A DNA stretch of 64,000 bases from Amoebidium appalachense (taxonomy: Eukaryota; Ichthyosporea), in contig CAVNZM010000009.1 in the NCBI GenBank assembly GCA_963693365.1, positions 6,014,001-6,078,000 of the forward strand. Reading direction: 5' to 3'. Positions within the stretch are counted from its first letter, which is position 1, and each line of letters opens with the position of its first letter. Below, piece after piece: positions 12,315-24,576 of the stretch. The position numbers were made by a program, and so were the translations under genes. Under the pieces are notes generated by a model, which worked only from the letters and a program-made list of their open reading frames with translations, had not been told where the DNA came from and made no database searches.

Positions 12315-12629
12315 GGAGGTTCCCCAGCCACAAGTGGATGGTCTCAGTGTTTCTTGTCCCCACCCGGTGTTTGTTCTAACCACACCGGAGGGGGTTTCTG
12401 TGCCATTGTTCCCGGGAAGGGGGGGGACACACACGAGTAAAGGGGGAAGGGGGGGGGAAGGCACAGACACGTAGAAACACACCACCACAACAACATAGAC
12501 GGTTGCAGACACACCTACACACACACACACACCCACACATACACCAAACACACACACACCACCCACCCACACACCACACACACACACTCCACCACGGCAC
12601 CCACATCACATACACACCCCACCCCACCC

Positions 12630-13504
12630 GTGCAGGCACCACAGGTAGGTATGTTGCACGTAGGTATCGAGGGTGTGAGTCTTCGTGGGCAGGGATTGGG
12701 TGTGAGTGATGATGTGTTGCTTGAATTGGAGGAGGATTTAGTTGGTTTTAGCCGGCATTATATAGACATATGGTTAGCTGATGGTAAGTTGAAGGCTGTT
12801 GCTTTGCTGGATGGAGGGGCTCAGGTTAATTGTGTGCATGCTTCGTTTATTCGTCGTTTTAATCAGGCCGGGGGGGAAATTCCTATTTTAGATGCTTCTA
12901 GCACAGCCTTAGGTAGTGCTAATAATAGTAGTATGTCTGTGGAAGGTGTTTGTGTGTTGCCGTGTGAGATAGGTGGCCAGGCTATGCATATTGCTTGTTA
13001 TGTGGTTAAGGATTTAGCTCAAAGTGTTTTGTTGGGAGCCCCATTTTTCCGTAGACATGTGAATGCTTTGTTTGAACGTACGAATGTTTTAGAATTGCAG
13101 TCCGGCGTTAAAATTAAAACCCATGATGGGCTCGACGGTTATCAGTCTGGTTCTAGAACGGTAGCTGAAGTAGTAATCGAGCCTTATCAGTGCCAAACGG
13201 TACGTGTCCGGGCCGGCAATCATGTTAGGATAGGGGATTTAGGGGTTTTTACTCCGAAAACCCCATTTCAGGAGGTGGCTCAATGGACCCTTAGTAGGGT
13301 ATGGCCGGATAAGACAATAGAAATAGAATTAGTGAATCCGGGCATCGAGCCTATAGTGATTAGGTCAGGTGTTTCCGTCGGTAGTTTCACTAATGAGATT
13401 GGTAGTATAGAGGTCTCTCTTATTACCCAAAAGGAGGATGCCGGCTCGAAAGGTGACTCAGGAGGAGGGGGAACAACTTTATTTAACGTTAGCCACCAAA
13501 ATGT
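12630..13504 (+). pseudogene. Retropepsin region of the gypsy element
   Basis: The frame encodes an aspartic protease with active site ALLDGGAQVNCV, where the usual DSG/DTG triad reads DGG, and the flap/C-terminal signature SVLLGAPFF. It is the N-terminal part of Pol. The first start codon in the frame is only a GTG, so it was presumably expressed as a Gag-Pol fusion. Translation is cut at 13504 by the miniature LTR element, and Pol resumes after 18247. Confidence 0.8.
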
Positions 13505-13908
13505 TGTTGGAAGTAGAGTCCGCTGTGACTAGGGTCGTCATGGCGCGCTTGGGCGCGGACCCGTTTTTTACTGCTTTCAGTGTGTTAACTCCATGACTGA
13601 ACTCCATGACTGAACTCCATGACTGAACTCCATGTCTGCACCTGGCAGAGACGTGGCTTATATACCCGTGGGGCAGCAGTCTGGAATGTAATCCGGATGC
13701 CAGGCGGTAATCGGATTGGTTACTTTCATTTAGAGATCTCTGGGACCAGTGAACCAATCGCTTGCAGTCAAAACACAATTGGCAACATTCCTCAACTATG
13801 CAGATGTGCATGTGGTGATCGAGTGTCAGCGTGTGTCTGTGTACACGGAACCAATTGTAAAGCTAACATACACATATTGTGGAGTGAGCGTAAGTCTGCA
13901 CTCCAACA
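13505..13908 (-). repeat. Left LTR of the TRIM (3' LTR in element orientation)
   Basis: 404 bp with 7-bp terminal inverted ends TGTTGGA/TCCAACA. It contains a short tandem array of the 12-mer CTCCATGACTGA at about 13590-13630. Confidence 0.92.
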
Positions 13909-14190
13909 CCCCTACCCAATTGGAGAAGTGTACACACCACTAGAGAAGAGAGAGTGAGTGTGGCTGCTTGCAGGGTAGACCGGGGTGTGCATTCCACTGT
14001 GGTGCGTGCCCCGCCAATGAAGTGGAATACTTGACGTTGATGTCGCAGGCTGCTGCGGATGGAGTTTGTGGAAGCGAAAGTCTCTACTTCACGGAAATAC
14101 GCTCGCGGGTGTAGGGTACAGCCTAGAAGTCGGTTTCTGGCTCCTCCGTTCAAGGCGTCGTAGGGGACGTGAAGTTAGAGGCCGCGGTGT

Positions 14191-14210
14191 CGTGTCTGGG
14201 CCCATAACCC
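14191..14210 (-). promoter_or_regulatory. Primer binding site of the TRIM, half-tRNA-iMet
   Basis: On the minus strand this reads GGGTTATGGGCCCAGACACG directly adjoining the LTR. It matches the copia primer-site core GGTTATGGGCCC, which is complementary to the initiator tRNA anticodon stem-loop. Confidence 0.75.
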
Positions 14211-14308
14211 TGTTGGAAGTAGAGTCCGCTGTGACTAGGGTCGTCATGGCGCGCTTGGGCGCTGACCCGTTTTTTACTGCTTTCAGTGTGTTAACTCCAT
14301 GACTGAAC

Positions 14309-17300
14309 TGTAAACAGTTGGACTAGTTAGGATAAGGCAGAGTACAACTGAATCAAAATAAAGACAGAGAACGGGTAGAAAGGCACACGCGGCCAGGTTG
14401 CTTTTACTATGGGCCGACTCAGTCTGTCTCAGACTTCACTGATGTGATCCCCGTACTGGGACGGCTTTCTTATATAGCCCCCAGGTTTCGGATCAAGGCC
14501 CAGGATTGGTTCATCCGCGGCCAGCGCGGGTGGCAACATGCCATTCGTGATTCTGGTGCGGTCCGAGCCAGTCAGACCTTTGTCCTATTTATGCAAACCT
14601 CTTATTGGTTCACTTCGTTTATGTGGTATGCAGCTGAAGAACCATATATGGTTCAATTCTTAGGTCAGAGTGAGTCCTATTGGTGCGGACATAATATTTA
14701 TGTGATATTCATGACAAAGCACGAATCGTGTGCTAGTAGATCACATTCTTTAGTAAACATGTACAGTTCATGTGTACAGTTGTTTACACTCCCCCCCTTG
14801 TCGGGAGCCTGGTGGTGTCGTTAGACAAGCAAACCACCAGGCTGAGAGGCGATAAACAACCTTCAGCGAGAATTCTTGTGTGTGCCGAGCTGCTGGACAG
14901 AACAGAGCAAGGACGGTGGAATAGAGTTGTGCACGTCTATGAGCACTTCTTCATTTGCCAAAACGTAAATTCATGCAGCATTCTTCTGTGATTTCATTTT
15001 CGTGGCGAAGATTGTTGCAGAGTGTTCGTGCGAATTGTTCGCTTCGTCTCTGTGCTTGGCTTTTTCTGTAGAAGTAATATTTTCCTTTTTGGGAATTTTT
15101 CCTTTTTAGGATACTCCCGCAGATTCGTTTTCAATTGCGAGTAATTTGGTTGTGTGGATGAATGATCATACCAAGCATTCGATAATGAATATAACTCAAG
15201 CCTTAGGTCACTTCGTAGCTCAGGTAGTGGTGGATAGCTTCAAGGCTTAGCCACTGCTCCTTATCCCGGTTCTACCTTAAGACTGTAAGGCGAGTCACCA
15301 TGGCCGGAAAAGCCACTTCTTTCATGAACAAAGAGCACTTCTTTCCTTTCAGCTTTAACCCTGCATCATCGGAGCCGGGAATAGCATGAATAAGAATGCC
15401 CTAAATGTTCTTCGTTGGGCGACATAAAGAAATATATCAGCCCGTCAGAACCAGTAAAAACCCGGTTCATAATTCATAAGAAGAGGGTAGGCAAAGCAAG
15501 CCTTCTTCAGAAAACACATGCTTCCATTCGTGAGCAGTTTTCGTATCCCATTTGCCAGCCATTTTCGTTGAGCAGGGGGATGCCAGGCATAATACATTCT
15601 TCTGGAGGCTTGGCCTAAAAAGAAAAGTCGTCACAGTCGCCCTTTCTTTTGTAAGCAACTTCGTGAGCGCGCTTCGTGTTTTCATATCCTCCAGTGCAGG
15701 TCTGGATGGTGCCCCATCCTCTGCTTCATTTGTAGGTGGCCCTACTGTTGGTTCTGTTCGTTGTGTGGAAAACCAAAACCATTCGTGTTCGTGGAACTGC
15801 TTTGTGCTGTGCTTTCTTTCGTGTTGGTGTTCATGGAGTTACCCAATTCACACACCTACTACTTTCATACATCAGACGTAAGTAGCTGCCTGGGGAGTGT
15901 GTGGTTCGTGTTCGTGGCATTCTTCTGTTCCTTCGTGAGAAGAATATTCGTTTTAGCAGAGGTGCCCAATAAGGCAGCTTGTGGGGTTGTCTCCCGCATG
16001 TGCCCATTGGTGGGGTATGCACGTGCTAAATTGTTACAGTGTCATCATATTGCAAGGGAATAACATGGTCACCTCCGTACCAGGGCCTAGGTACACATGA
16101 TGGTCCGATGTGTTAGTCAACAACACCTTGCATTCGTATTCGTATTCGTCTTCCACGTCACTTTCTTCAGTAGTGAAGGAGGGTATTCGTAATTCGAAAC
16201 TGAAAGGCTTCCAGCCAAAATACTGACGCTGTATGCTGGGGTTGTGAGGGAACGGTGCCCATACCACATTCTTTTGTTTTCTTTATTCTGGTGGGGGTGT
16301 GCCGGCAGCAATTTTAATTTGCATGCAGGTATTCCAGGCTTTACAGCATAGTTCGTATGTTTTAGTATTTGTACAGTATTGCCACACACTGGCAGTTACC
16401 TGGAAATTCGTACCCCACAGCTTCGTTTGTTTCGCATGCACGAACAAAAGTTCTGCATCGACTTTATTACATGCCTTCTGTGCACCAAGAGTGCAAATTC
16501 GTTGTTGCATGGCACCAGGAAGGGCCATACATGAGCCATATGTTCGTAATGTGTTTAGGCATGCCAGCATACATTCATGCGCATGTTGTGCATCCTGTGC
16601 GCTAAACTATGGGGCATGCTGTATTCGACAACAGCAAGAAATTCGAAGCATGCATGCAAAACTACTTTCACAGCACCTTATGTCCTACATGCTATAGGAA
16701 CAGCGACTATCTTCTTCTTTAAATGCATTCGTGCTGAAAGTGGCCGTGCATCTGGCTTGCGAGTGTGGACGTGCATGCGGTGGCATGGACACGATGGCAG
16801 TGTGCAATAGCGCAATGCACGCAAGGGCAACGGTTTTATTTTCTTCCTAACATAGAGGGGGCTGTGTGCATTGCAACCCAAGCAGTGTTGTGCATTCGTT
16901 CTTTCATTTTCATATTTCCAATTCATTTTGCTTTCGTTTTTCGTTTTTTGTCGTTTGATAACTTCGTTACTTCGTTTTGTTTTCGTGTTGCATTCATTTC
17001 GTATTTCCTCTATGCATTCGTTTGTCGTTAATTCTTTATTTCATTGTGTATTCGTGATGGTTCGTTTTTCGTTGGTTCATTGCTTCGTTAGCAATTCTTT
17101 ATTCGTTTGTTCGTGTATTCGTTGTTTCGTTGTGTATTCGTTTTTCTTCACATTTTTTTGTGTCGTAGCAAAAGCCGTTTTACATGCTTTCAATTCTTTC
17201 CGTGTAGGTGGGCTGGCCACTTCAAACTTGTCGGTGTATATATTCTAAGTCGGACAAGGAAAGATGTACCTATCATCGTGGTAAAAAGGATTTGTGATCG

Positions 17301-17930
17301 GCCATGGCAGATTCTTGGGGTAATTGAAAGATGTGAGATTCTTGAGCTGATTGAAAGATGTGAGATTCGAAGGATGCGAGATTCTTGAACTGCGCGGTCG
17401 CCAATGTAAACAGTTGGCAATGTATAACAGTGTCCTGCCGCGGTCGCCAATGTAAACAGTTGGACTAGTTAGGATAAGGCAGAGTACAACTGAATCAAAA
17501 TAAAGACAGAGAACGGGTAGAAAGGCACACGCGGCCAGGTTGCTTTTACTATGGGCCGACTCAGTCTGTCTCAGACTTCACTGATGTGATCCCCGTACTG
17601 GGACGGCTTTCTTATATAGCCCCCAGGTTTCGGATCAAGGCCCAGGATTGGTTCATCCGCGGCCAGCGCGGGTGGCAACATGCCATTCGTGATTCTGGTG
17701 CGGTCCGAGCCAGTCAGACCTTTGTCCTATTTATGCAAACCTCTTATTGGTTCACTTCGTTTATGTGGTATGCAGCTGAAGAACCATATATGGTTCAATT
17801 CTTAGGTCAGAGTGAGTCCTATTGGTGCGGACATAATATTTATGTGATATTCATGACAAAGCACGAATCGTGTGCTAGTAGATCACATTCTTTAGTAAAC
17901 ATGTACAGTTCATGTGTACAGTTGTTTACA
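14309..17930 (-). mobile_element. Non-autonomous LTR element nested in the TRIM LTR
   Basis: Two 480-bp LTRs, 14309-14788 and 17451-17930, start TGTAAACAG and end TTGTTTACA. They look identical by eye. The flanking duplication TGAAC is perfect (14304-14308 and 17931-17935). Read on the minus strand, a primer site TTGGCGACCGCGG follows the first LTR, and a purine tract AAGGGGGGGAG precedes the second, so the element is on the minus strand. No Gag or Pol domain was recognised in the 2.66-kb interior, which fits a LARD-like non-autonomous element. It is the youngest layer of the nest. Confidence 0.92.
14789..17450 (-). other. Interior of the non-autonomous element, unidentified short ORFs
   Basis: The sense strand of the element (minus) contains short open frames at 16283-16570, 16117-16389, 16034-16267 and 15467-15685. 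They have moderately protein-like composition. One has an acidic run EESDVEDEYEYE. I recognise none, and there is no zinc knuckle or polymerase motif. The plus strand is strikingly rich in TTCGT/ATTCGT between 15000 and 17170. The ORFs could be decayed or captured sequence. Confidence 0.35.
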
Positions 17931-18462
17931 TGAACTCCATGACTGAACTCCATGACTGAACTCCATGTCTGCACCTGGCAGAGACGTGGCTTATATACCC
18001 GTGGGGCAGCAGTCTGGAATGTAATCCGGATGCCAGGCGCTAATCGGATTGGTTACTTTCATTTAGAGATCTCTGGGACCAGTGAACCAATCGCTTGCAG
18101 TCAAAACACAATTGGCAACATTCCTCAACTATGCAGATGTGCATGTGGTGATCGAGTGTCAGCGTGTGTCTGTGTACACGGAACCAATTGTAAAGCTAAC
18201 ATACACATATTGTGGAGTGAGCGTAAGTCTGCACTCCAACAAATGTCACCCGACACGATGGGGGGGGGGACCGGGACAGCACCGGTCCCACTCCCCCGAC
18301 CCCCAAGAGGAAGGAGGGTCACCCCGGGTGTGAGAATGTGCAGGCAGGGGGGGAGGGTGTTGGTCTAACCCGTGGATCTGACGGGTTAACCAACACCGTG
18401 GGGGGCAGGGTGGCCACAGACCTGGCCCCCCACATACATGCACTAACTTAACTCATCAGGAA

Positions 18463-20155
18463 TTGCCCGGGGGCATGGGTGTGCCGGGGGGAGGGGGGGG
18501 TGCTAAGGGTGACCGCCTATATCCGGAGTTACCTCAACCTCACCCCGAGCAGCACCAATGTAATACAGGAGGTGAAATGTTAAGTGGCACTCCGGTGAAT
18601 AAGGATGCATCCACTTGTGATGGGGGTAACCCGGAGTTAGTATTGCCGTTTGGTATGAAGGAGGGGGATTGGACGGTAGAACAGAAAAAATTGCTAGCTA
18701 AGTTATTTGATAGGACTCGGTTTGCATTTCTGGCCGATGATAACGAAGTAGGCTTCGTTAAAGGGTTTGAAATGCAGATCGACACTGGCAGGTGATAATA
18801 GGCCGGTAGTGATGCCTAGCTATAGAATGGAGCAGTATAAATTGTCGGATGCGCTAATAATAGTGAGTGATATGTTAAAAAAGGGTCATGTGGAGCATAG
18901 TTCGAGTCCGTGGAGAAGTCCGGTGCTATTGGTTAAGAAGCCCGACGGGTCTTGGCGTCTAGTGAACGATTACAGGGCTCTGAATCGGATCACTAAGGCA
19001 GACCAATGGCCTCTCCCTAACATAGACGAGCAGCTTTCACAGCTGCACGGCTATACTCACTTTGCTAAACTTGATTTAAAAGCAGCTTTTTGGCAGATAA
19101 GGTTGGAGGAGAGCAGCAAGGAGAAGACTGCCTTTGCACTGGGTGACCAGCTGTTCCAGTACAAGGTGGTGCCGATGGGTTTGCTCTCCTCTCCAGCTAT
19201 GTTGTGCCGGGTAATGTATAAAATTCTCCACCCTCATTTGGATGTATGCCACCCTTATTTGGATGATGTTTTAATTAAAGGTAGGTCATTTGAGGAGTTA
19301 GTTAATAATTGTGAAAAAGTATTTTTAGCTTTGGGTGAGTCTGGTCTTCGTATTAGCGGTAGCAAGACTGTGATTGGTGTGCCGGAGGTTAAGTTTTTAG
19401 GTCATATTGTGTCTAGTAATGGTCTTTCCCCTGATCCGGAGAAAATCCGGGCCATAGTTGAGTGGCCCCGTCCTCAGACTGTCACTCAACTAAGGCAATT
19501 TTTAGGTTTAACTAATTATCTTCGTCGTTATATTAAGGATTATAGTATGCTTGCTTTGCCGTTAACTAGTCAGACGGGGGGGGAGAAGAAGAATAGAATA
19601 GATTGGAATGTTGATGCTGTTTCTGCTTTCGAACAGCTTAAGTTAGCTTTGCAGTCTTCGAGTATGCTTGTTCATCCTGATTTTTCGGCCGGGGGGGGAA
19701 TGTTTAAAGTTCGGTGTGATGCAAGTAAGGTTGCTGAGGGGGCCGTGTTATATCAAGTGCAGGAGGGGCAGGATAGAGTGATTGCTTATGCTAGTCGTTC
19801 ATTTAGTAAAAGTGAACGTAGATATAGCAATCCGGAGAGAGAGTCCCATGCTATCTTTTGGGCAGTCTCACAGGCATGGAGGTATATACTCGCAGGCAGG
19901 ACGTTTGAGGTCTACACCGACCACAAGCCCTGCCTAGCCATGGCCGGCACCACTCGTCTGGTGAACGAGAGGATGCAGAAGTGGGCCGCGGCTCTCGGTG
20001 AGTTCTCCTATAAATTGTTTTATGCCAAGGGTGAAACAATGGCTGACTGTGATGCTCTCTCTCGTGCTGCTTATATTTTGTTTGAAGAAGAGAAGGAGGG
20101 GGAAGGGGGGGCTAGTGAGAGACGGGGGGGGGAGGGGGGAAGGGGGGGAGAGTGA
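18463..20155 (+). pseudogene. pol: Gypsy reverse transcriptase and RNase H, with frameshift
   Basis: An N-terminal segment runs in one frame to a TGA at about 18794. The polymerase continues in a second frame from about 18785. The join falls inside the conserved DTG...DNRPV segment and looks like a one-base insertion. The RT shows SPVLLVKKPDGSWRLVNDYR, FAKLDLKAAFWQI, the catalytic YLDD at 19256-19267 and FLGHIVS. RNase H follows with RCDASKVAEGAVLY, ESHAIFWAV and YTDHKP. The C-terminal tail is a Gly/Glu/Arg low-complexity stretch caused by G runs, ending in a TGA at 20153-20155. A compensating frame change appears to link this to the integrase. Confidence 0.88.
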
Positions 20156-20245
20156 GCAGAAAGGAATAGATGCTGTGTCTGTTGATGTGTCTTCTTGGGC
20201 TCCGGGGTTGCTTGCTTATAAGTGTAGGGGAGGGGGGGGAGGTAT

Positions 20246-21376
20246 TTGTCAGTGTCTGAGGTCGGGACCGAGTCTCATGGCTCGGCCCCTGCCTTAGCAC
20301 CTACAGCTTTGATCTTAGCTCAGGAGGAAGATGTGTTGATTGGTCTGGTTAAGAATTATTTAAAGGGGCCGGTTGATTCGATTAAATTTAAAAATAAAAG
20401 GCAGATGATTAAGGTAGCTAAGTTAGCAAAAATGTGTCAGGTAGAGCAGGATTTAGTTTATCATTGTTCTGGGCCAGACGGACACCGAGTTTGGGTCCCG
20501 ACGGCACTTGTGCCTGAGGTTTTGCATATGGTGCATGAGCATCCCATGGCTGGTCATTTAGGTGTAAATAGGACGTTGCTTCGTGTTAATCTTTCGTATT
20601 TTTGGCCGGGTATGAGTAGGGAGGTGAGGGATTATGTGTTGTCATGCATGCATTGTCAGGAAAGGAATGAGAGTCCCCACTCTCGTTCCCGCCCGTCGTT
20701 TATTAGGGATTTTAATGTTCGTATGTTTGAACGGGTAGCAGTGGATGTGGTCGGTCCTTTTAATTCTACGGTTGAGGGTAACACTGTTCTTGTTACCGTC
20801 ACCGATGTGGCCACTCGTTGGGTTGAAGTTTTTCCTCTCCCCACTGCTAATGCCGTTTTGTTTGCTCGTATTTTTGTGGATGAAATTTGTCTTAGGTTTG
20901 GTTGTCCTCGTGTTTTGTTAACGGATAGGAGTCGTGTGTTTTTAAATCAGTTGGTGTCGGAGGTGTGTAAAATTTTAAGGGTAGCTCATATCACTACGTC
21001 TGCATATCACCCTCAAGCAAATGCCATCTCTGAACGTGTGCATGCAGTGTTTCAGAAGTCCTTTGGCAAAATGGTGGATGTGGAGGCTAATGATTGGGAT
21101 CATATGTCTAGGTTTATTGCTCATTCTTATAATTCTACCCCTCATGCTGTGACTGGTTTTTCTCCGTTTTATTTGGTCTATGGGCAGGAGGCTATTAGTT
21201 TGTTAGACACGGCACTTTTGCCGATGGGGGGGGCTGACCGACTAACTTATCCCCACTGGACTGAGTTCCGGGAGCAGCTACTAACCCGGGCCCGGGCTGC
21301 ACGTGATGCAGCAGAGTCTGGCCCGTACACAGCAGGCACAGACACGTGCAGACGTGTCCACACGTCCGTTACGTGA
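20246..21376 (+). pseudogene. pol: Gypsy integrase, zinc and catalytic domains
   Basis: The frame has an HHCC zinc-binding region (HEHPMAGHLGVNRT ... CMHCQERN) and a catalytic core with D in VAVDVVGPF, D in LLTDRSRVF and E in NAISERVH. There are exactly 35 residues between the last two (DD35E). The usual Gly residues of the DRG and NG motifs are Ser and Ala here. The leading start is only a TTG, so this was part of a longer Pol frame that passes through the G-rich region 20095-20245 with two compensating shifts. After about 21300 the true frame continues elsewhere. Confidence 0.88.
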
Positions 21377-22037
21377 ATTTGCCGAGGGTACTTTAGTTTT
21401 AATTAGGGATCATACTAGGAAAAAGAGATATAAGCAGGAGCAGGAAGGTAAGGGTGAAGGTGAAGGTCTTCGTAAGTATGGTAAGAAATGGTTGCCTCTT
21501 TTCACGTATAAAATAGTGGCTAGGTTAGGTCCGACGGAATATAAGGTGCAGAGGTTAGATAATGAGAGTGATGTTAGATTTTAGAATGTAGATGATATAA
21601 AGGAATATTATGATAGGGCCCTTCGGGTTAAACGGCCGGAGGGCCGTCGAGTGTTAGATGCATTCACCCCCGACTATGACGGGTCGGTAGATGTATCGGA
21701 GGCTGCAGTAGATAAAATTATGGATAAAAAGGTTATCGAAGGTAAGGAAGGTAAGGTAAATTATTATTTAATTCGTTTTGAGGGAGGTTATCAGGAAGAT
21801 CAGTGGTTGCCTGAGTTTCATTTGGATTGCCCGTTTTCTATTCGTGCTTATGAGGCTAGATTAGTGCAGAGGGAGTTGCCTAGTGCTCCCTCTAGGCCAA
21901 AGAGAGTTATTCCTCAGTTTAATCGTGGTGTGAAAAAGTCGGTGGGGGAGGGGGCCGGGGGGGGAGTGATGCAAATACACGTACTACTAGACACACGGGG
22001 GGAGGGGGGGGGGGGAGGAGACCGAGGAGGAGTGTGA
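21303..22037 (+). pseudogene. pol: Gypsy integrase C-terminus and chromodomain
   Basis: In the frame opened at about 21303 lies the integrase C-terminal module (GTLVLIRDHTRKK ... KIVARLGPTEYKVQRL). A TAG at 21582-21584 interrupts it. The same frame then continues through a chromodomain at about 21700-21870 (VDKIMDKKVI ... YYLIRFEGGYQEDQWLPEFHL), where the aromatic residues and the Trp-Pro-Glu-like segment are recognisable. Chromodomains at the integrase C-terminus mark the chromovirus lineage and are thought to guide insertion to modified chromatin. The tail is Gly-rich from G runs. Confidence 0.82.
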
Positions 22038-22240
22038 ACGTAGTCGTAGGAATTTAATTTATTATCATAGGTGTCTCCGTAGGTATCAAGCTTATGGTGT
22101 AGATTAATTTATTATTTTTCTTCGTAATTTATTTAATTTAATTTTTTTTAGGAGACTGATTAGTCTATGTCTTTTTAGGGGGTGTTAGATGTAATGTGAC
22201 TGAGGTGGGACTCAGCTTTTCCGGGGGCCGGGGGGGGAGT
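22038..22240 (+). other. Gypsy 3' untranslated region and polypurine tract
   Basis: AT-rich non-coding DNA ending in a purine tract at about 22220-22239 (GGGGGCCGGGGGGGAG) immediately before the 3' LTR. Confidence 0.75.
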
Positions 22241-22953
22241 TGACATATACTAATCCGTCTCAGCAGATCAGCCTAAGTCTACGATCGAGATCGGGGGGGG
22301 GGGGGGGGGGGGGTGGCCCGGGTCCACAGATCATCAAGATCAAGTCCGGGGCCTCAAGATAGCTGTACAGCTGCGTGCATCTTGCCTCTGCCGGCGCAGG
22401 GCATTGGACCACGTCAGCCGGGGCAGCCGACCAATAGAATTCTAATTAGTGTGTAGGATAGATCGTAGGAGGACTTAGGAATGTGATTGTTCGGGCAGAA
22501 GCCCTTTTGTAAGTATTGGCAAGGTTTGATAGTGTATGTTGCCAAACGTATTTACATATTTAGATGTAGAGGAAAGGGGGGAGGGAGGGGGGGGGAGGAT
22601 AGTATGAAATGTAGATTTAGACTCTGCGGTGCCACTAGGGGGAGGGTGAGGGGTGAGACATGGATAAATATATTGGTTTGAGTAGATCGACTTAGCTCGT
22701 GCATGCGCACGATAAAGTAGATCGGAATGTTTGGAATGTGGCATCGTAGGGGGGCCAGGTGATGATGATCTTTGAGGGCACGGCCTTGATGGCCTCAGTT
22801 GTAACTTAGTCTCATTCCGTACGGATCTAAGTTTGCCCGTCGGAGCCTGGTCTGAATAAACTTTACCGTTTTCCCGTACACGTTCGTTCCTTTTCGTGTG
22901 GGTACACTTAGTAGAGTGCCGCGTCTCTAGTACACACACAATAGGATACGACA
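22241..22953 (+). repeat. 3' LTR of the gypsy element
   Basis: 713 bp, matching 3006-3717 with a handful of substitutions, and followed by the duplication GACAG at 22954-22958. Confidence 0.95.
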
Positions 22954-22985
22954 GACAGACAGACAGACAGAGAGAGAGACTCGGG

Positions 22986-23660
<675 letters not shown>

Positions 23661-24115
23661 TGTATAAGTATTTGGGACGGAAGCAGAGACACAGTGGTGC
23701 AGTGTGAAAACACCACAGACACACAACAACAAAACACGGAACGATCGGAGCAGTGTACACAACAGACATCAATGTTTAGACACGACTGAACTCAATTTAT
23801 TTTGATCTCGCATAAATACCTGAAATTCCCTTAAGTCAAATCCATACATGATTTCCGACCAGTCGGAAATCAGATCTATGTCTAAAATAACAATCACAAT
23901 TAACTGATTATTTCCCGGATAGATCCGGAGACACAGGAACGCACACTATAGGTCACAGCTATAAGAAAGAAATGAGGTGAAAAGTAACGAGGAAAGAGGT
24001 GATGTTTCTAACCTATCACCCGCTACAAAGACTCAGACATTTTCTGACTAAGTCCACTGATTGGATATAGTACGGCAACACACAAAACAAAAGTGGTTGA
24101 CTAAGCTATGAATCA
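23661..24115 (-). repeat. Diverged LTR relic of the copia family
   Basis: From TGTATAAGTATTTGGGACGG onward it is the reverse complement of the 3' part of the copia LTR, including the conserved ATTTCCGACCAGTCGGAAAT. Similarity fades after the GGCAACACAC block near 24070-24110. No opposite LTR end or target duplication was found. Confidence 0.75.
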
Positions 24116-24487
24116 TACATGACAAGCTAAAGTGCCAGTGTAATACTAGGACATTTTGTTACCACATGTTTTGCGCATTAGAAGATGGACAATTCGAGGG
24201 GGGCAGACCGAGATCCTGGCGTCGTGTGCATCGCGCCTAAGAGAGAAGTATACTGATCAGCAAAATACATTATATACAGGTTCAGAATCAACTTTAATAT
24301 TATATATAATACCGCAACACACACACGTCACATTCACAACAGACACCCAGAAAGATAGCCTACCTGTAAATTACAACATCCTTGATTTTATACTAAACAC
24401 GCGTAACTACGACCTGTTTATTAGATGTATTGATTGGCTTGAGAAACACATCACTACAAAATTATAGCGCACGCGCACACACACACA

Positions 24488-24537
<50 letters not shown>

Positions 24538-24576
24538 ACCAGCTGATACCGAGTGTCCCAAGGGGAGCCCCTTTAA

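Larger units (their letters stand above)
13505..18241 (-). mobile_element. TRIM-like miniature LTR element, itself interrupted
   Basis: The 404-bp LTRs start TGTTGGA and end TCCAACA. They lie at 13505-13908 and, split by another insertion, at 14211-14308 plus 17936-18241 (98 + 306 = 404 bp). The flanking duplication AATGT is perfect (13500-13504 and 18242-18246). The internal region (13909-14210) is only 302 bp and non-coding, which is the definition of a TRIM. Read on the minus strand, the LTR is followed by GGGTTATGGGCCCAGACACG, the half-tRNA-iMet primer site known from copia. The other end shows a purine tract GGGTAGGGG. The orientation is therefore minus and the priming is copia-type. The LTRs differ by about two substitutions by eye. 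Confidence 0.93.
3006..22953 (+). mobile_element. Ty3/gypsy chromodomain LTR retrotransposon, host of nested insertions
   Basis: The element is bounded by two 712/713-bp LTRs that begin TGACATATAC and end TACGACA, and is flanked by a perfect 5-bp duplication GACAG (3001-3005 and 22954-22958). In order it carries a Gag with RG-rich tail and CCHC knuckle, a retropepsin, reverse transcriptase plus RNase H, an HHCC/DD35E integrase and a chromodomain. This is the order of chromoviruses. Taking out the two inserted elements and their duplications leaves about 8.4 kb. The coding frames carry several frameshifts and a stop codon, so this copy is not autonomous. The LTR pair differs at only about four substitutions plus homopolymer length, counted by eye. 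Confidence 0.95.
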
